Shown here in pieces: positions 1 through 7,096 of a stretch of DNA of 10,124 nt. The stretch lies in the NCBI GenBank assembly GCA_011322515.1, contig DRMS01000329.1, forward strand, positions 1-10,124, written 5' to 3'. Position 1 is the stretch's first letter, and every line of letters starts with the position of its first letter. The DNA is from Leucothrix mucor. GTDB taxonomy: Bacteria; Pseudomonadota; Gammaproteobacteria; Thiotrichales; Thiotrichaceae. Below the pieces are notes generated by a model that was given only the letters and a program-made list of their open reading frames with translations, did no database searches and was not told where the DNA came from. Both the position numbers and the translations under genes were made by a program.

Positions 1-1265
1 ATTTCCTGTTTATTGGTTTTGCTGTTCCACCATGGGATACTAATCTCAGGTATTTCAAACTCTCCTCCACCTGTTGAGACCAGCACAATGCGCTTATTCA
101 TCGTTCCTATAATACCATCCAGATTACGCTCATTGGTAAACGTGGTTTTTTCTGGATACAGCTTGATTCCTGCTGGAGCTTGTAGATTTATTTCTGGTAG
201 TTGTTCAGCACGCTGTCCATCAGCAATAGCAGCTAAAACAACGGATACAGGCTTGCCTGCTTCAATTTTATCAAGTGGAGCTGACCAGTTTAGATGCAAT
301 GAAAAATCTTTGGCTACGATCCAATCCTTGCCTGTAAATTCTGCTGGACGTGGTTTTATCTCAATGCTCACTTTGTTTGAGCGCACACGCACTCGTCTGG
401 CTCTGGAGCTAAATCCAAATTGATTATTTGGTAGACGTTGGTTTGAACGACGTATCGTTCCACTAAATAAGGTCGGAGCAAATTCCAGCTTGCCACTTTC
501 TTGCGGGATAATAACAAACCGTCGCGTCAGCATGTGGTAATCTCGTCCATTACGCTTCACTATACGCTCAGGAGTATTACCCAAAGGTTCTATATCAGCA
601 CGACCCTTTTTTAAACGTGGTCTCGTCAAGGTTGAGTTATTTCTAAAGGGTTTAGCAAATAATAAGCGCTGGATATAGATAAACTGACCTTGTACATAGG
701 CTGATTTTTGCTCTATCTCTGCTTCAACAATAATATCTTGATTCCCATTGCCCTGTGTTGCACCTTCTTTAACAGTAATTTCTCGTTCTTTAGTTGCTTC
801 ACTACCCACGGTAATTGCAGGGATGATTATTTTTCCTGCATGTTTGGCAACCAAAGTATATGTCCATATGCTGGATTGGGTTATATTGCCGTTAATAATA
901 CGCACACTGCTTTGCTTCTGTCGATCTAGAATTTCAAAATCTTGTTGTAATTGGCTAATATCAATATCGCCTGAGATTGCACTATTGCTAATTATTGATA
1001 ACTCAAAGGCTTCATCTATGCTGATTTCTGCACGATCAATACTTAGATTTAATTCGGCGGCTGATATAAGCGGAAAGAACAAAATGAAAAGAAAAAAGAT
1101 AGCTAATAGCCCTTGTTCCCATACTCCAGCATAGGAACGCATACTTAGATACTCTAATGTTGAGTCTGTCATGCGTGACGCTGGAGCATCTATAACCTTA
1201 TTCCCACGCTGAAGCATAGAAATAAGGTGTTGCTTTGCTACATTAAAGAGATTAATGATCACCAT
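1..1265 (-). CDS. batD: BatD-like oxygen tolerance protein, N-terminal part (runs off left edge)
   Basis: About 421 codons are open from ATG 1265 to the window edge, so the C-terminus is missing. BatD proteins are membrane-anchored, mostly periplasmic partners of BatA/BatB. Seen here: a hydrophobic stretch at residues 53-67 ending in ISAAE, which looks like a signal peptide, then a beta-rich region. A segment near residues 280-300 (LTRRFVIIPQESGKLEF) resembles the R..V..P...G.L..P pattern I associate with BatD. The ATG overlaps the batBC stop by 7 nt and has a strong Shine-Dalgarno (AGAGGGGAG, 8 nt away), so I chose it over the in-frame ATGs at 1217, 1172 and 1142, which lack one. Residues 15-50 are encoded by palindromic repeats, so the hydrophobic core lies unusually far from the start. 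If translation really begins at 1142, the signal peptide would have normal geometry. Identity is supported by position as last gene of a Bat cluster; no database search was possible. Confidence 0.83.
   Translation of the reverse strand, partial: MVIINLFNVAKQHLISMLQRGNKVIDAPASRMTDSTLEYLSMRSYAGVWEQGLLAIFFLFILFFPLISAAELNLSIDRAEISIDEAFELSIISNSAISGDIDISQLQQDFEILDRQKQSSVRIINGNITQSSIWTYTLVAKHAGKIIIPAITVGSEATKEREITVKEGATQGNGNQDIIVEAEIEQKSAYVQGQFIYIQRLLFAKPFRNNSTLTRPRLKKGRADIEPLGNTPERIVKRNGRDYHMLTRRFVIIPQESGKLEFAPTLFSGTIRRSNQRLPNNQFGFSSRARRVRVRSNKVSIEIKPRPAEFTGKDWIVAKDFSLHLNWSAPLDKIEAGKPVSVVLAAIADGQRAEQLPEINLQAPAGIKLYPEKTTFTNERNLDGIIGTMNKRIVLVSTGGGEFEIPEISIPWWNSKTNKQE
1116..1222. repeat. Cluster of three palindromic repeat units inside the 5' end of batD
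   Basis: Three units share the core (T)TCCCAnnCTnnAGCaTnGnAA. They are 1116-1137 (TTCCCATACT cc AGCATAGGAA), a shorter copy 1177-1190 (GACGCT gg AGCATC), and 1201-1222 (TTCCCACGCT ga AGCATAGAAA). The last is nearly the same as 4396-4417 upstream of batA, including the following AATAAG. They contain no stop in the batD frame and so add residues to the protein. This resembles the dispersed REP/MITE-type palindromes common in several gammaproteobacterial genomes; the family name is not known to me. Confidence 0.75.
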
Positions 1266-3145
1266 GGTTGCTGCTCCCCTCTTCCTCTGGCATCACTTCT
1301 ACGACGATATTGATACATAAATTTCCTACGCCACAACCCCGCTGAATCATCAGGAATTTTACGTAACCATTGATCAGTGTGCTGATTTTTTTCACGTAAC
1401 TTCTGCGCTTCCTCTTTGCTTTTCTTCTCTGATTTTTTCTTCTTTTTAGGTTGTTCTGAGTCTTTATCCTGACGACCATGTTTCTTAGGATCTTTGACAC
1501 CCTCTGCATCATCCTTCTTTTCTTTATCTGACTTCGCCTGTTTATCTTTCTGATCTTGTTCTTTATCATCCTGCTTTTCTTTATCGTTAGCGCCTTTATC
1601 CTTTTGCTCTGACTGCTCATTATTCTGATCAGATTCTTTGCCATTTTTGTTTTTTCGTTGGTTTTTATCTTTATTTTTTTGTTTTGACTGATTCTGTTTA
1701 TCATCTTGCTTATTATTTTTATTCTCTTCTTTTTTCTGCTGATCCTGCTGTTGCTGTTGCTGTTTTTTCAGTTTTTCTACTAATGCCTTATTATCCTTAG
1801 CATCTTGCAAATCTTTATTTTTAGCTAGCGCCTTATCATAAGCCGCGATTGCTTTATTGTATTTACCCTGCTTCGCCAATACATTACCGCGATTATAATC
1901 CGCATCAGCACTCTCAAATTGTGAATAAAGTTGATCTGCTTTTTTATAATCTTTATTACGATAAGCCGCTGCTGCCTGCCAATCGGGACGTTTAAATAAT
2001 TTTTCAGCCTTTTCAGGCTGTTTATTATCTAATGCGATTAGTCCACGCTGATTATCATTTTTCCATAACGTATCCCACTCATAAGCATGAGCTGTTTGTG
2101 GTTGCGGTAAGATGAAAAAAGCCAATACAAGCGAAAATAAAACACCACGGCGAAATACTAACAATCCCAATGGAATCAGCAATAAGCTTAAATAAATACC
2201 TGCATTATTCCAGTATTCAACCTCTCTATCCTTTTTCTCCACAATGCCACTATTGAGTTTATCGCGCTCTTTTAAAGAAAATTTCTCGCTAAAAAATTGA
2301 ATATCATTATCCGCTAGCTCAGATGATTTATAACTACCCCCACCTGCTTGCACGACTTGTTTTAATTGCGCTTCATTCAATGAAGCAATAACAGGCAAAC
2401 CATTAGAGTCGGTATACACACGTCCACCTGCTAGCGGAATAGCACCGCCTTTTTTAGTCCCAATACCCAAAATTGAGACTTTATAGCCCTGCTGTTGCGC
2501 CTTTTCTGCACTTGCTATAGCCTTCGTTAATTCTGCTAAACCATCCGTCATTAAAAGAATATTGCCTTTTTTAAAACCACCTTGCTGTAATAGTTTACTC
2601 GCCTCATCAATCGCTAGATAAACGCGACTACCCTGCACGGGCATAATCCCAGGATTTAGATGAATCACTTGCTCGGTAATATTTTTAGTGTCATCGGTGA
2701 GAGGAGAAACGGGAAAAGCAGCGCCCGCAAAAACCACCAAGCCCGTTTGTCCTTCCTTACGCATTTTCAGCAAGTCTATCAATTTAAAACGAGAGCGTGC
2801 AAGGCGTGACGGGGTAATATCATCAATAATCATTGAGGTGGATAAATCCATTGCGACCACTAAACCTTGCTGAGTTTGATACGCAGGGACAGCACGTTTC
2901 TCCCAGCTTGGTCCTGCTAGTGCAATGGTAGCGATTAGCCCCGCAATGGCGGTACTAATAATAAATGTTTTATTTTTTTCACCTGAGGATGAACTTAGAA
3001 CATAAGGGCGTAATTTCTTATCAATAAAGTCATTCCACTGCGCGGTACTGCTTTTTATTTGATGCAACCACCAAACGAGCAACGCCAGCACAGGGAGCAA
3101 TAAAAACCACAGTGGGTATAGGAAATGGAAGTTTTCTAGTATCAT
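1259..3145 (-). CDS. batB: Fused BatB-BatC: membrane VWA domain protein with TPR repeats
   Basis: 628 residues. Membrane segments at about 8-27 and 60-78 precede a von Willebrand A domain with an intact MIDAS: D100-L-S102-T-S104, T150 in SPLTDD, and T200-D201-G. Further membrane segments lie at about 315-331 and 334-348. After these comes a BatC-like part with TPR helices (about 365-450; the clearest is YNRGNVLAKQGKYNKAIAAY). A Lys/Gln/Asp/Glu-rich low-complexity stretch follows (about 460-585), then an ordered-looking end (DQWLRKIPDD...RRKFMYQYR) that is typical of gammaproteobacterial fused proteins of this type. In Bacteroides and Leptospira, BatB and BatC are separate proteins. The start is the only plausible one because the first residues match the usual MxxFxFxxPxW beginning, yet no Shine-Dalgarno is visible. 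The stop overlaps batD by 7 nt. The 240-bp gap from batA suggests partly separate expression. Confidence 0.92.
   Translation of the reverse strand: MILENFHFLYPLWFLLLPVLALLVWWLHQIKSSTAQWNDFIDKKLRPYVLSSSSGEKNKTFIISTAIAGLIATIALAGPSWEKRAVPAYQTQQGLVVAMDLSTSMIIDDITPSRLARSRFKLIDLLKMRKEGQTGLVVFAGAAFPVSPLTDDTKNITEQVIHLNPGIMPVQGSRVYLAIDEASKLLQQGGFKKGNILLMTDGLAELTKAIASAEKAQQQGYKVSILGIGTKKGGAIPLAGGRVYTDSNGLPVIASLNEAQLKQVVQAGGGSYKSSELADNDIQFFSEKFSLKERDKLNSGIVEKKDREVEYWNNAGIYLSLLLIPLGLLVFRRGVLFSLVLAFFILPQPQTAHAYEWDTLWKNDNQRGLIALDNKQPEKAEKLFKRPDWQAAAAYRNKDYKKADQLYSQFESADADYNRGNVLAKQGKYNKAIAAYDKALAKNKDLQDAKDNKALVEKLKKQQQQQQDQQKKEENKNNKQDDKQNQSKQKNKDKNQRKNKNGKESDQNNEQSEQKDKGANDKEKQDDKEQDQKDKQAKSDKEKKDDAEGVKDPKKHGRQDKDSEQPKKKKKSEKKSKEEAQKLREKNQHTDQWLRKIPDDSAGLWRRKFMYQYRRRSDARGRGEQQPW
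1386..1766 (-). other. Low-complexity K/Q/D/E-rich linker of BatBC
   Basis: This segment encodes residues of about 460-586 of the BatB-BatC protein, made almost only of Lys, Gln, Asp, Glu, Asn and Ser, starting with a KKQQQQQQDQQ run. The glutamines use both CAA and CAG, so selection seems to act on the protein composition and not on a simple DNA repeat. It is probably disordered and separates the TPR helices from the conserved C-terminal patch. The high purine bias also opens a 150-codon lysine-rich ORF in another frame of the same strand (1252-1704), which I do not regard as a gene. Confidence 0.75.
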
Positions 3146-3152
3146 TTTATTG

Positions 3153-3312
3153 AGGAAGTTTCGAGTAATGAATTTAGCGATATTGCGCAGGATTTTTGAT
3201 CCTGATTGGAGTATATCAAGAGGCGCATAGTCACTCTACGCAACGATTGATATGATTCAAGCAGGGGAAAAAAGACAAGTAAGATTGATAGAGTCATTGC
3301 TTGGAACTTCCT
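3153..3312. repeat. 160-bp imperfect palindrome between batA and batBC
   Basis: The outer arms 3153-3184 and 3281-3312 match as inverted repeats at 24 of 32 positions without gaps, with AGGAAGTT/AACTTCCT at the ends. The inner arms continue with one single-base gap to ATATCAA (3213-3219) and TTGATAT (3247-3253), leaving a 27-nt loop. In the outer arms, five of eight mismatches would be G-U pairs in RNA copied as the plus strand, but A-C mismatches in the operon (minus) transcript. A small hairpin (CAGGAT 3188-3193 with ATCCTG 3199-3204) lies in the left arm. No clear target-site duplication is seen. It may be a MITE-like element or a structured RNA. Confidence 0.65.
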
Positions 3313-3359
3313 AAGTTAGTAAACCTTAAACGAAAAAGCTGAAGCTTTCATTCCTAAAG

Positions 3360-3385
3360 GCGTGAAATTTTAGTTTTTCAGACGC
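3360..3385 (-). terminator. Possible weak terminator or attenuator after batA
   Basis: Read on the minus strand, directly after the batA stop, GCGT-GAAA pairs with TTTC-ACGC (with a two-base bulge) around an 8-nt loop, followed by CTTTAGG. About 12 nt further, AAAGC TTCA GCTTT (3335-3348) forms a second small hairpin followed by TTCGTTT. Both are AT-rich and lack a long U tract, so they may slow or partly stop transcription before batBC; this is uncertain. Confidence 0.3.
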
Positions 3386-4348
3386 TTACAACGAACGATT
3401 GCGTAATACGATGGCTAAACCAAATAACAATAACGACATAGCAAGCGGCAAATAGAATAAATCAATCCGTGGTCGCCATTGCTCTTGCTCACGCACAATG
3501 GGTTCTAAACGATCTAACTCTTCATAAATACGCTGAAACTCTACTGTATCACGCGCACGAAAGTACTTTCCCTTGGTCATGGAGGCAATTTTCTTTAAGG
3601 TGTCTTCATCTAAAGAGCTACGCTGAAAAAAACCTGATTGTGAACTATCTGCACCAATACCAACGGTGTAAATCTTTATATTCTGCTGTGCAGCAACTTC
3701 TGCTGCTTCATAAACACCAACATTGCCAGCGGTGTTTTCGCCATCGGTTAACAAGATTAAAACATGCTCATTATCATCCTGATCTCGCAAACGCTTGATC
3801 CCCAAACCAATCGCATCACCAATAGCGGTTTTTTGACCCGCTAAGCCTAGTGCAGATTCATCTAATAGTTTTTTTATAGTTTCTCTATCAAAGGTAAGAG
3901 GTGCTTGTAAATAAGCTTGATCGCCAAACAAGATTAGCCCAATACGATCTCCTTTGCGACGCTGAATAAACTCTCCCGCCACAAATTTAGTTGCGGTTAA
4001 ACGATCAACCCATTGATTCCCCACACGATAGTCTCGCTCTCGCATACTGCCTGAAAGGTCTATTGCGAGCATAATATTACGCCCTTTTACGGGTAGGCTA
4101 ATAGACTCACCCACCATAACAGGACGCGCTACAGCGGTGACTAATGCCAGCCATGCGATAATGCTTAATAGCATAATCAACCATGAAAAATTATTGGCTC
4201 GACTGGTTGCGGGTGCGTCATTAAAATCGCGCAAAAAGGGAACTTGCAATGCTTGTTCGCGGACTTGTTTTACGGGCTTTATGAATAGGCGTAATAGTAT
4301 TGGTAAAGGGATTAGAAGGAATAGCCATGACCATTCAAATACAAGCAT
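3386..4348 (-). CDS. batA: BatA-like membrane VWA domain protein
   Basis: 320 residues, a usual BatA length. There are an N-terminal membrane segment (about 5-23), a second at 54-73, a VWA domain at about 90-280, and a C-terminal membrane anchor (298-316). The MIDAS is intact: D97-L-S99-G-S101, T152 in APLTF, and T201-D202-G. The strings LAIDLSGSM, GDRIGLILFG and TAIGDAIG are BatA hallmarks. I set the start at ATG 4348, which has GGGAGG five nt upstream. The frame stays open to an ATG at 4402, but those 18 extra codons lie partly in a palindromic repeat and precede the Shine-Dalgarno, so a longer call is likely wrong. VWA proteins of this type are proposed substrates or partners of MoxR ATPases. 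The gene lies 132 bp after the DUF4381 gene and 240 bp before batBC. Confidence 0.93.
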   Translation of the reverse strand: MLVFEWSWLFLLIPLPILLRLFIKPVKQVREQALQVPFLRDFNDAPATSRANNFSWLIMLLSIIAWLALVTAVARPVMVGESISLPVKGRNIMLAIDLSGSMRERDYRVGNQWVDRLTATKFVAGEFIQRRKGDRIGLILFGDQAYLQAPLTFDRETIKKLLDESALGLAGQKTAIGDAIGLGIKRLRDQDDNEHVLILLTDGENTAGNVGVYEAAEVAAQQNIKIYTVGIGADSSQSGFFQRSSLDEDTLKKIASMTKGKYFRARDTVEFQRIYEELDRLEPIVREQEQWRPRIDLFYLPLAMSLLLFGLAIVLRNRSL

Positions 4349-4370
4349 AGTTGCCTCCCGAACTGTCTCG

Positions 4371-4417
4371 TTCCCATGCCCTAGCGTGCAATGCATTCCC
4401 ATGCTGGAGCATGGAAA
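4371..4417. repeat. Dispersed palindromic repeat upstream of batA
   Basis: Two tandem half-units: 4371-4391 (TTCCCATGC cct AGCGTGCAA, degenerate) and 4396-4417 (TTCCCATGCT gg AGCATGGAAA, 9 of 10 stem positions paired). The second unit and its AATAAG flank match 1201-1222 inside batD, which shows that a repeat family is dispersed in this cluster. The unit lies just upstream of the batA Shine-Dalgarno and could act as a structured leader. Confidence 0.75.
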
Positions 4418-4424
4418 TAAGAAT

Positions 4425-4459
4425 GTTTCTCTGCGAGCTTAGCGTCTTTGCGAGAGATA
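4425..4459. repeat. Second short repeat type (TCTCTGCG...TTTGCGAGAGA)
   Basis: TTTCTCTGCG and TTTGCGAGAGA face each other around AGCTTAGCGTC. This resembles the CTTTGCGTCTTTGCGAGAGA-like intergenic repeats seen in many bacterial genomes. It abuts the preceding palindrome, so the 132-bp gap between the DUF4381 gene and batA is mostly repeat DNA. Confidence 0.5.
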
Positions 4460-4480
4460 TTTTTCTAGATTTCAATAGCA

Positions 4481-5017
4481 TCATTTCGCCGACACCTTCC
4501 CCGATGTACTAAGCAACTGCTTCTTTAACCAATCATCAGTAAGCCCTAATAGCGCCTCACGATTATAGTCAACATCGGGACGATAAGGCTGTTCAGCCAG
4601 TGCGCGCCCTACTCCATTCGTAAAGGCTTTAGTTGAGCCTCGCTTATTTAAAAAGTGCAACCACTCATCACCCGCAAGATTGGCAATCTCGTCTCGTCCA
4701 TATAAAGAAATGGCAGTACGGCGTAATAATTCTGATAGCGCCATGATTAAATCTTTAGGGGATAATGATTGCTGTTGCAACTGATGAAACAGGTGCAGTG
4801 CTTGCTCAACAATAATTTCCTGTGATGTTTTACGCTGACTGCGGATATATAAAATCACCGCTAACGCTATCATCAAGAAAAATAATGCCAATAAAACCCA
4901 CCAACCAGGTGCTAATGGCCACCATGAAACAGCAGTGGGTAGATGAATATCTTTAAGATTAGCTAGCGCATCGACGGGAGCATTTGATGCAGGATTAGCA
5001 GCGGCTATCATGCTCAT
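4481..5017 (-). CDS. DUF4381 family membrane protein of the Bat cluster
   Basis: 178 residues. The N-terminal region has the family signature LKDIHLPxxVSWWPLAPGWW (residues 21-40), running into one membrane segment (about 38-58). A helical cytosolic region follows that contains an ELLRRTAIxLYGR pattern. The family is typically encoded between the DUF58 and VWA genes in proteobacterial MoxR clusters; its biochemical role is not established to my knowledge. The ATG at 5017 overlaps the DUF58 stop (ATGA) and has AGAGGT five nt upstream, so coupled translation is likely. A second ATG two codons later is possible. Confidence 0.9.
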   Translation of the reverse strand: MSMIAAANPASNAPVDALANLKDIHLPTAVSWWPLAPGWWVLLALFFLMIALAVILYIRSQRKTSQEIIVEQALHLFHQLQQQSLSPKDLIMALSELLRRTAISLYGRDEIANLAGDEWLHFLNKRGSTKAFTNGVGRALAEQPYRPDVDYNREALLGLTDDWLKKQLLSTSGKVSAK

Positions 5018-5997
5018 ACTGCACCTCTTATTAGCTTCATTATGCGCTGATTATCATCATCAAGGGTGCTGATATTAACCAGCTTTGCTTTGGTTCTATT
5101 GGCTAATTGAACGAGTTGTTTACTGAGCTGCTGATTTAGTTCTTCATGCTGTGATCGCACTTTTTTATTGGCAAAATTAAGGCGCAAAAAACGCCGTCCA
5201 TTGCTTAATGAAAAGCGCTGTTTTTTCATTTGCTGTGTATCGGGTAACTGCTTTTCAAAGGGATCACTAATACGAATAAGCGTAATGGCAGCATGACGGC
5301 TAACGGATAACAGTTGTTTTTCTGCATCATTATCCAGACCACGAAAATCGCTAATAATATAAACCTGTGAACCAGGCGAGACCACTCGGCGTAAGCGCTT
5401 CCAAGACTGTGCTAATGATTCGCTGGACTGTGAGCTAGGTTGACCTGCCTGATGAAATAAGGCTTGAGAATAATCCGCCAAATGCTGTAATAATTGCAAT
5501 ACTTTTGCTTTGCTACGTGCAGGACGCACTTCAATATGCTGATCAGCACCGACAATCATGCCCCCTGCCCTATCGCCATCTAGCCAACTTTTCCAAATAA
5601 GCAAACTGGCAATTTCTGCTGCCATGACCGATTTAAAACGACCCCGTGTGCCAAAAAACATCGCTGGACGTAAATCTGTCCAGATTAAAATCGGACGTTC
5701 ACGTTCTTCTTGGAATACTTTGGTATGCGGAATCCCTGTGCGCGCAGTGACTTTCCAATCCATTGCGCGAATATCATCCCCTGGCATATAAGCGCGTGAT
5801 TCGGCAAAGTCCATACCGCGTCCTTTATAAACGGATAAATGTTGCCCCGCTTGAGGTGCACGAATTTTCTGTTTGCCGCGCTGTAGCATACTGGCGCTAC
5901 TTTGCTGGCGCAATAAGGAATTTATTGAACTTTGAATTAATCCATCGCCTTTAATTAGCGCATGAATCGTTTGATTGATTGCGACATTACCCTGCAT
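5014..5997 (-). CDS. DUF58 domain-containing protein
   Basis: 327 residues without an evident membrane segment. The DUF58 core is plain at residues 59-87: GRGMDF-E-R-Y-PGDD-R-MDWKVTAR. A VWA-like fold follows, with LIWTDLR (104-110) and a later VYIISDFRG strand, both with acidic residues, though the canonical D-x-S-x-S MIDAS is absent. DUF58 proteins regularly neighbour MoxR ATPases and are thought to take part in the same complex. The ATG at 5997 sits 2 nt after the moxR stop; a GTG at 6000, one codon earlier and overlapping that stop, is an alternative. The Shine-Dalgarno is poor, so translation probably depends on coupling with moxR. Confidence 0.92.
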   Translation of the reverse strand: MQGNVAINQTIHALIKGDGLIQSSINSLLRQQSSASMLQRGKQKIRAPQAGQHLSVYKGRGMDFAESRAYMPGDDIRAMDWKVTARTGIPHTKVFQEERERPILIWTDLRPAMFFGTRGRFKSVMAAEIASLLIWKSWLDGDRAGGMIVGADQHIEVRPARSKAKVLQLLQHLADYSQALFHQAGQPSSQSSESLAQSWKRLRRVVSPGSQVYIISDFRGLDNDAEKQLLSVSRHAAITLIRISDPFEKQLPDTQQMKKQRFSLSNGRRFLRLNFANKKVRSQHEELNQQLSKQLVQLANRTKAKLVNISTLDDDNQRIMKLIRGAV

Positions 5998-5999
5998 CA

Positions 6000-6971
6000 C
6001 TACGGAACAGCCACCAATGAAAGTAACTTCTCAATGACTTTATCAGAGGTATAGCCCTGCGCCTCCGCCTCAAAGGTGAGTAATATGCGATGACGCAATA
6101 CACAATGGGCTATTTCTTGTACATCATCAGGGCCGACATAATCTTTCCCCATCAACCATGCATGAGCGCGGGCGCAACGATCAAGCGCCATAGTTGCACG
6201 CGGACTGCCACCATAGGCAATCACACCCTGCAACTCTTCGCCATACGCATCAGGATTACGTGATGCCATGACTAATTGTAAGATATATTGCTCCACATTA
6301 TCCGCCATATAGAGCTGCATTACGTCTTGGCGAGCCGCAAGGATTTCAGCCACTGTAATGACCGTTTGCTGTTCTTCCTCCTCATGTTGAATATGCTGCA
6401 ATGCTTCTTCGCGGTTTAAACGCAAGATTTTTTGCTCTGCCTCTAGATCAGGATAACCAACAATGACGTGCATTAAAAAGCGGTCTAATTGCGCTTCGGG
6501 CAAATGATAGGTTCCTTCTTGCTCAATCGGGTTTTGCGTTGCCATCACCATAAACGGCTCAGGCAATTTATGCGTCGTTCCTGCCACCGTAATTTGATGC
6601 TCAGCCATTGCCTCTAACAGGGCTGATTGTACTTTTGCAGGCGCACGGTTAATTTCATCAGCAAGAATTAAATTATGAAATAACGGGCCTTTTTGAAACT
6701 GAAAACTACCCTCTTGTGGTTGGAATATTTCTGTACCCGTAATATCCGCAGGTAATAAATCAGGGGTAAATTGGATACGGTGAAAATCCCCCTCAACGGC
6801 TTCGCTTAAGACTTGAATAGCACGTGTTTTTGCCAAACCAGGCGCACCTTCCACCAACATATGCCCATCAGCTAATAGCGCTATTAATAAGCGATTAACT
6901 AATTTTTTCTGTCCTATTATTTTGCCTTCAATATACTGTTGAAGCTTTTCAAAACTTTGTTTTTGTGTCAT
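6000..6971 (-). CDS. moxR: MoxR family AAA+ ATPase
   Basis: 323 residues, the usual MoxR length. It has Walker A GAPGLAKT (42-49), Walker B LILADEINRAP (101-111), sensor 1 ATQNP (144-148), the LPEAQLDRF segment (158-166) with its conserved arginine, and a GGSPRA sensor 2 motif near the C-terminal lid. MoxR proteins are cytosolic chaperone-like ATPases that act with VWA-domain partners; here DUF58, BatA and BatBC are encoded downstream. The start at ATG 6971 has AGGA six nt upstream; a TTG 12 codons earlier (7007) extends the frame but has no family-like sequence. It is the first gene of the cluster. Confidence 0.95.
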   Translation of the reverse strand: MTQKQSFEKLQQYIEGKIIGQKKLVNRLLIALLADGHMLVEGAPGLAKTRAIQVLSEAVEGDFHRIQFTPDLLPADITGTEIFQPQEGSFQFQKGPLFHNLILADEINRAPAKVQSALLEAMAEHQITVAGTTHKLPEPFMVMATQNPIEQEGTYHLPEAQLDRFLMHVIVGYPDLEAEQKILRLNREEALQHIQHEEEEQQTVITVAEILAARQDVMQLYMADNVEQYILQLVMASRNPDAYGEELQGVIAYGGSPRATMALDRCARAHAWLMGKDYVGPDDVQEIAHCVLRHRILLTFEAEAQGYTSDKVIEKLLSLVAVP

Positions 6972-7096
6972 CCCTATTCCTATTAAAACCCCTTTCGAGA
7001 GGAGCAAAACTATAGGTGATTAACTAAGTTAATTGTATTAATTATTAGTAATACTGCGGTATTGAGTAATAGAGCAAGGTAGCCCATTTAGGCAAA
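6972..7096 (-). promoter_or_regulatory. Leader region of the moxR/Bat cluster with two palindromes
   Basis: This 125-bp AT-rich gap separates moxR from the preceding oxidoreductase gene and must hold any cluster promoter. It contains a perfect 6-1-6 palindrome TTAACT a AGTTAA at 7020-7032 and a near palindrome CCTTTCGAGAGG at 6991-7002, 20 nt before the start codon. Either could be an operator. A small stem AATAC/GTATT near 7051-7064 may be the terminator of the upstream gene but has no U tract. I see no convincing sigma-70 promoter. Confidence 0.3.

Noticed and set aside
13..423. 136-codon ORF on the plus strand
   Set aside because: Lies antisense to the clearly family-like BatD reading frame and has no recognisable domain.
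748..1134. 128-codon ORF on the plus strand
   Set aside because: Antisense shadow of batD; its stop falls in the palindromic repeat and its composition is not protein-like.
1116..1222. CRISPR-like array from three similar units
   Set aside because: The units are palindromes of unequal length and spacing, lie in a coding frame and have no cas genes nearby.
1252..1704. 150-codon lysine-rich ORF on the minus strand in a different frame from batBC
   Set aside because: It is an out-of-frame reading of the A-rich low-complexity linker; no domain, start site or independent context.
1737..1768. Trinucleotide-like CTG/TTG run that could be a microsatellite
   Set aside because: It encodes a polyglutamine stretch with mixed CAA and CAG codons; the DNA is not a pure repeat.
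4349..4402. Longer BatA start at 4402
   Set aside because: The extra codons come partly from a dispersed repeat and precede the GGGAGG ribosome-binding site that serves ATG 4348.
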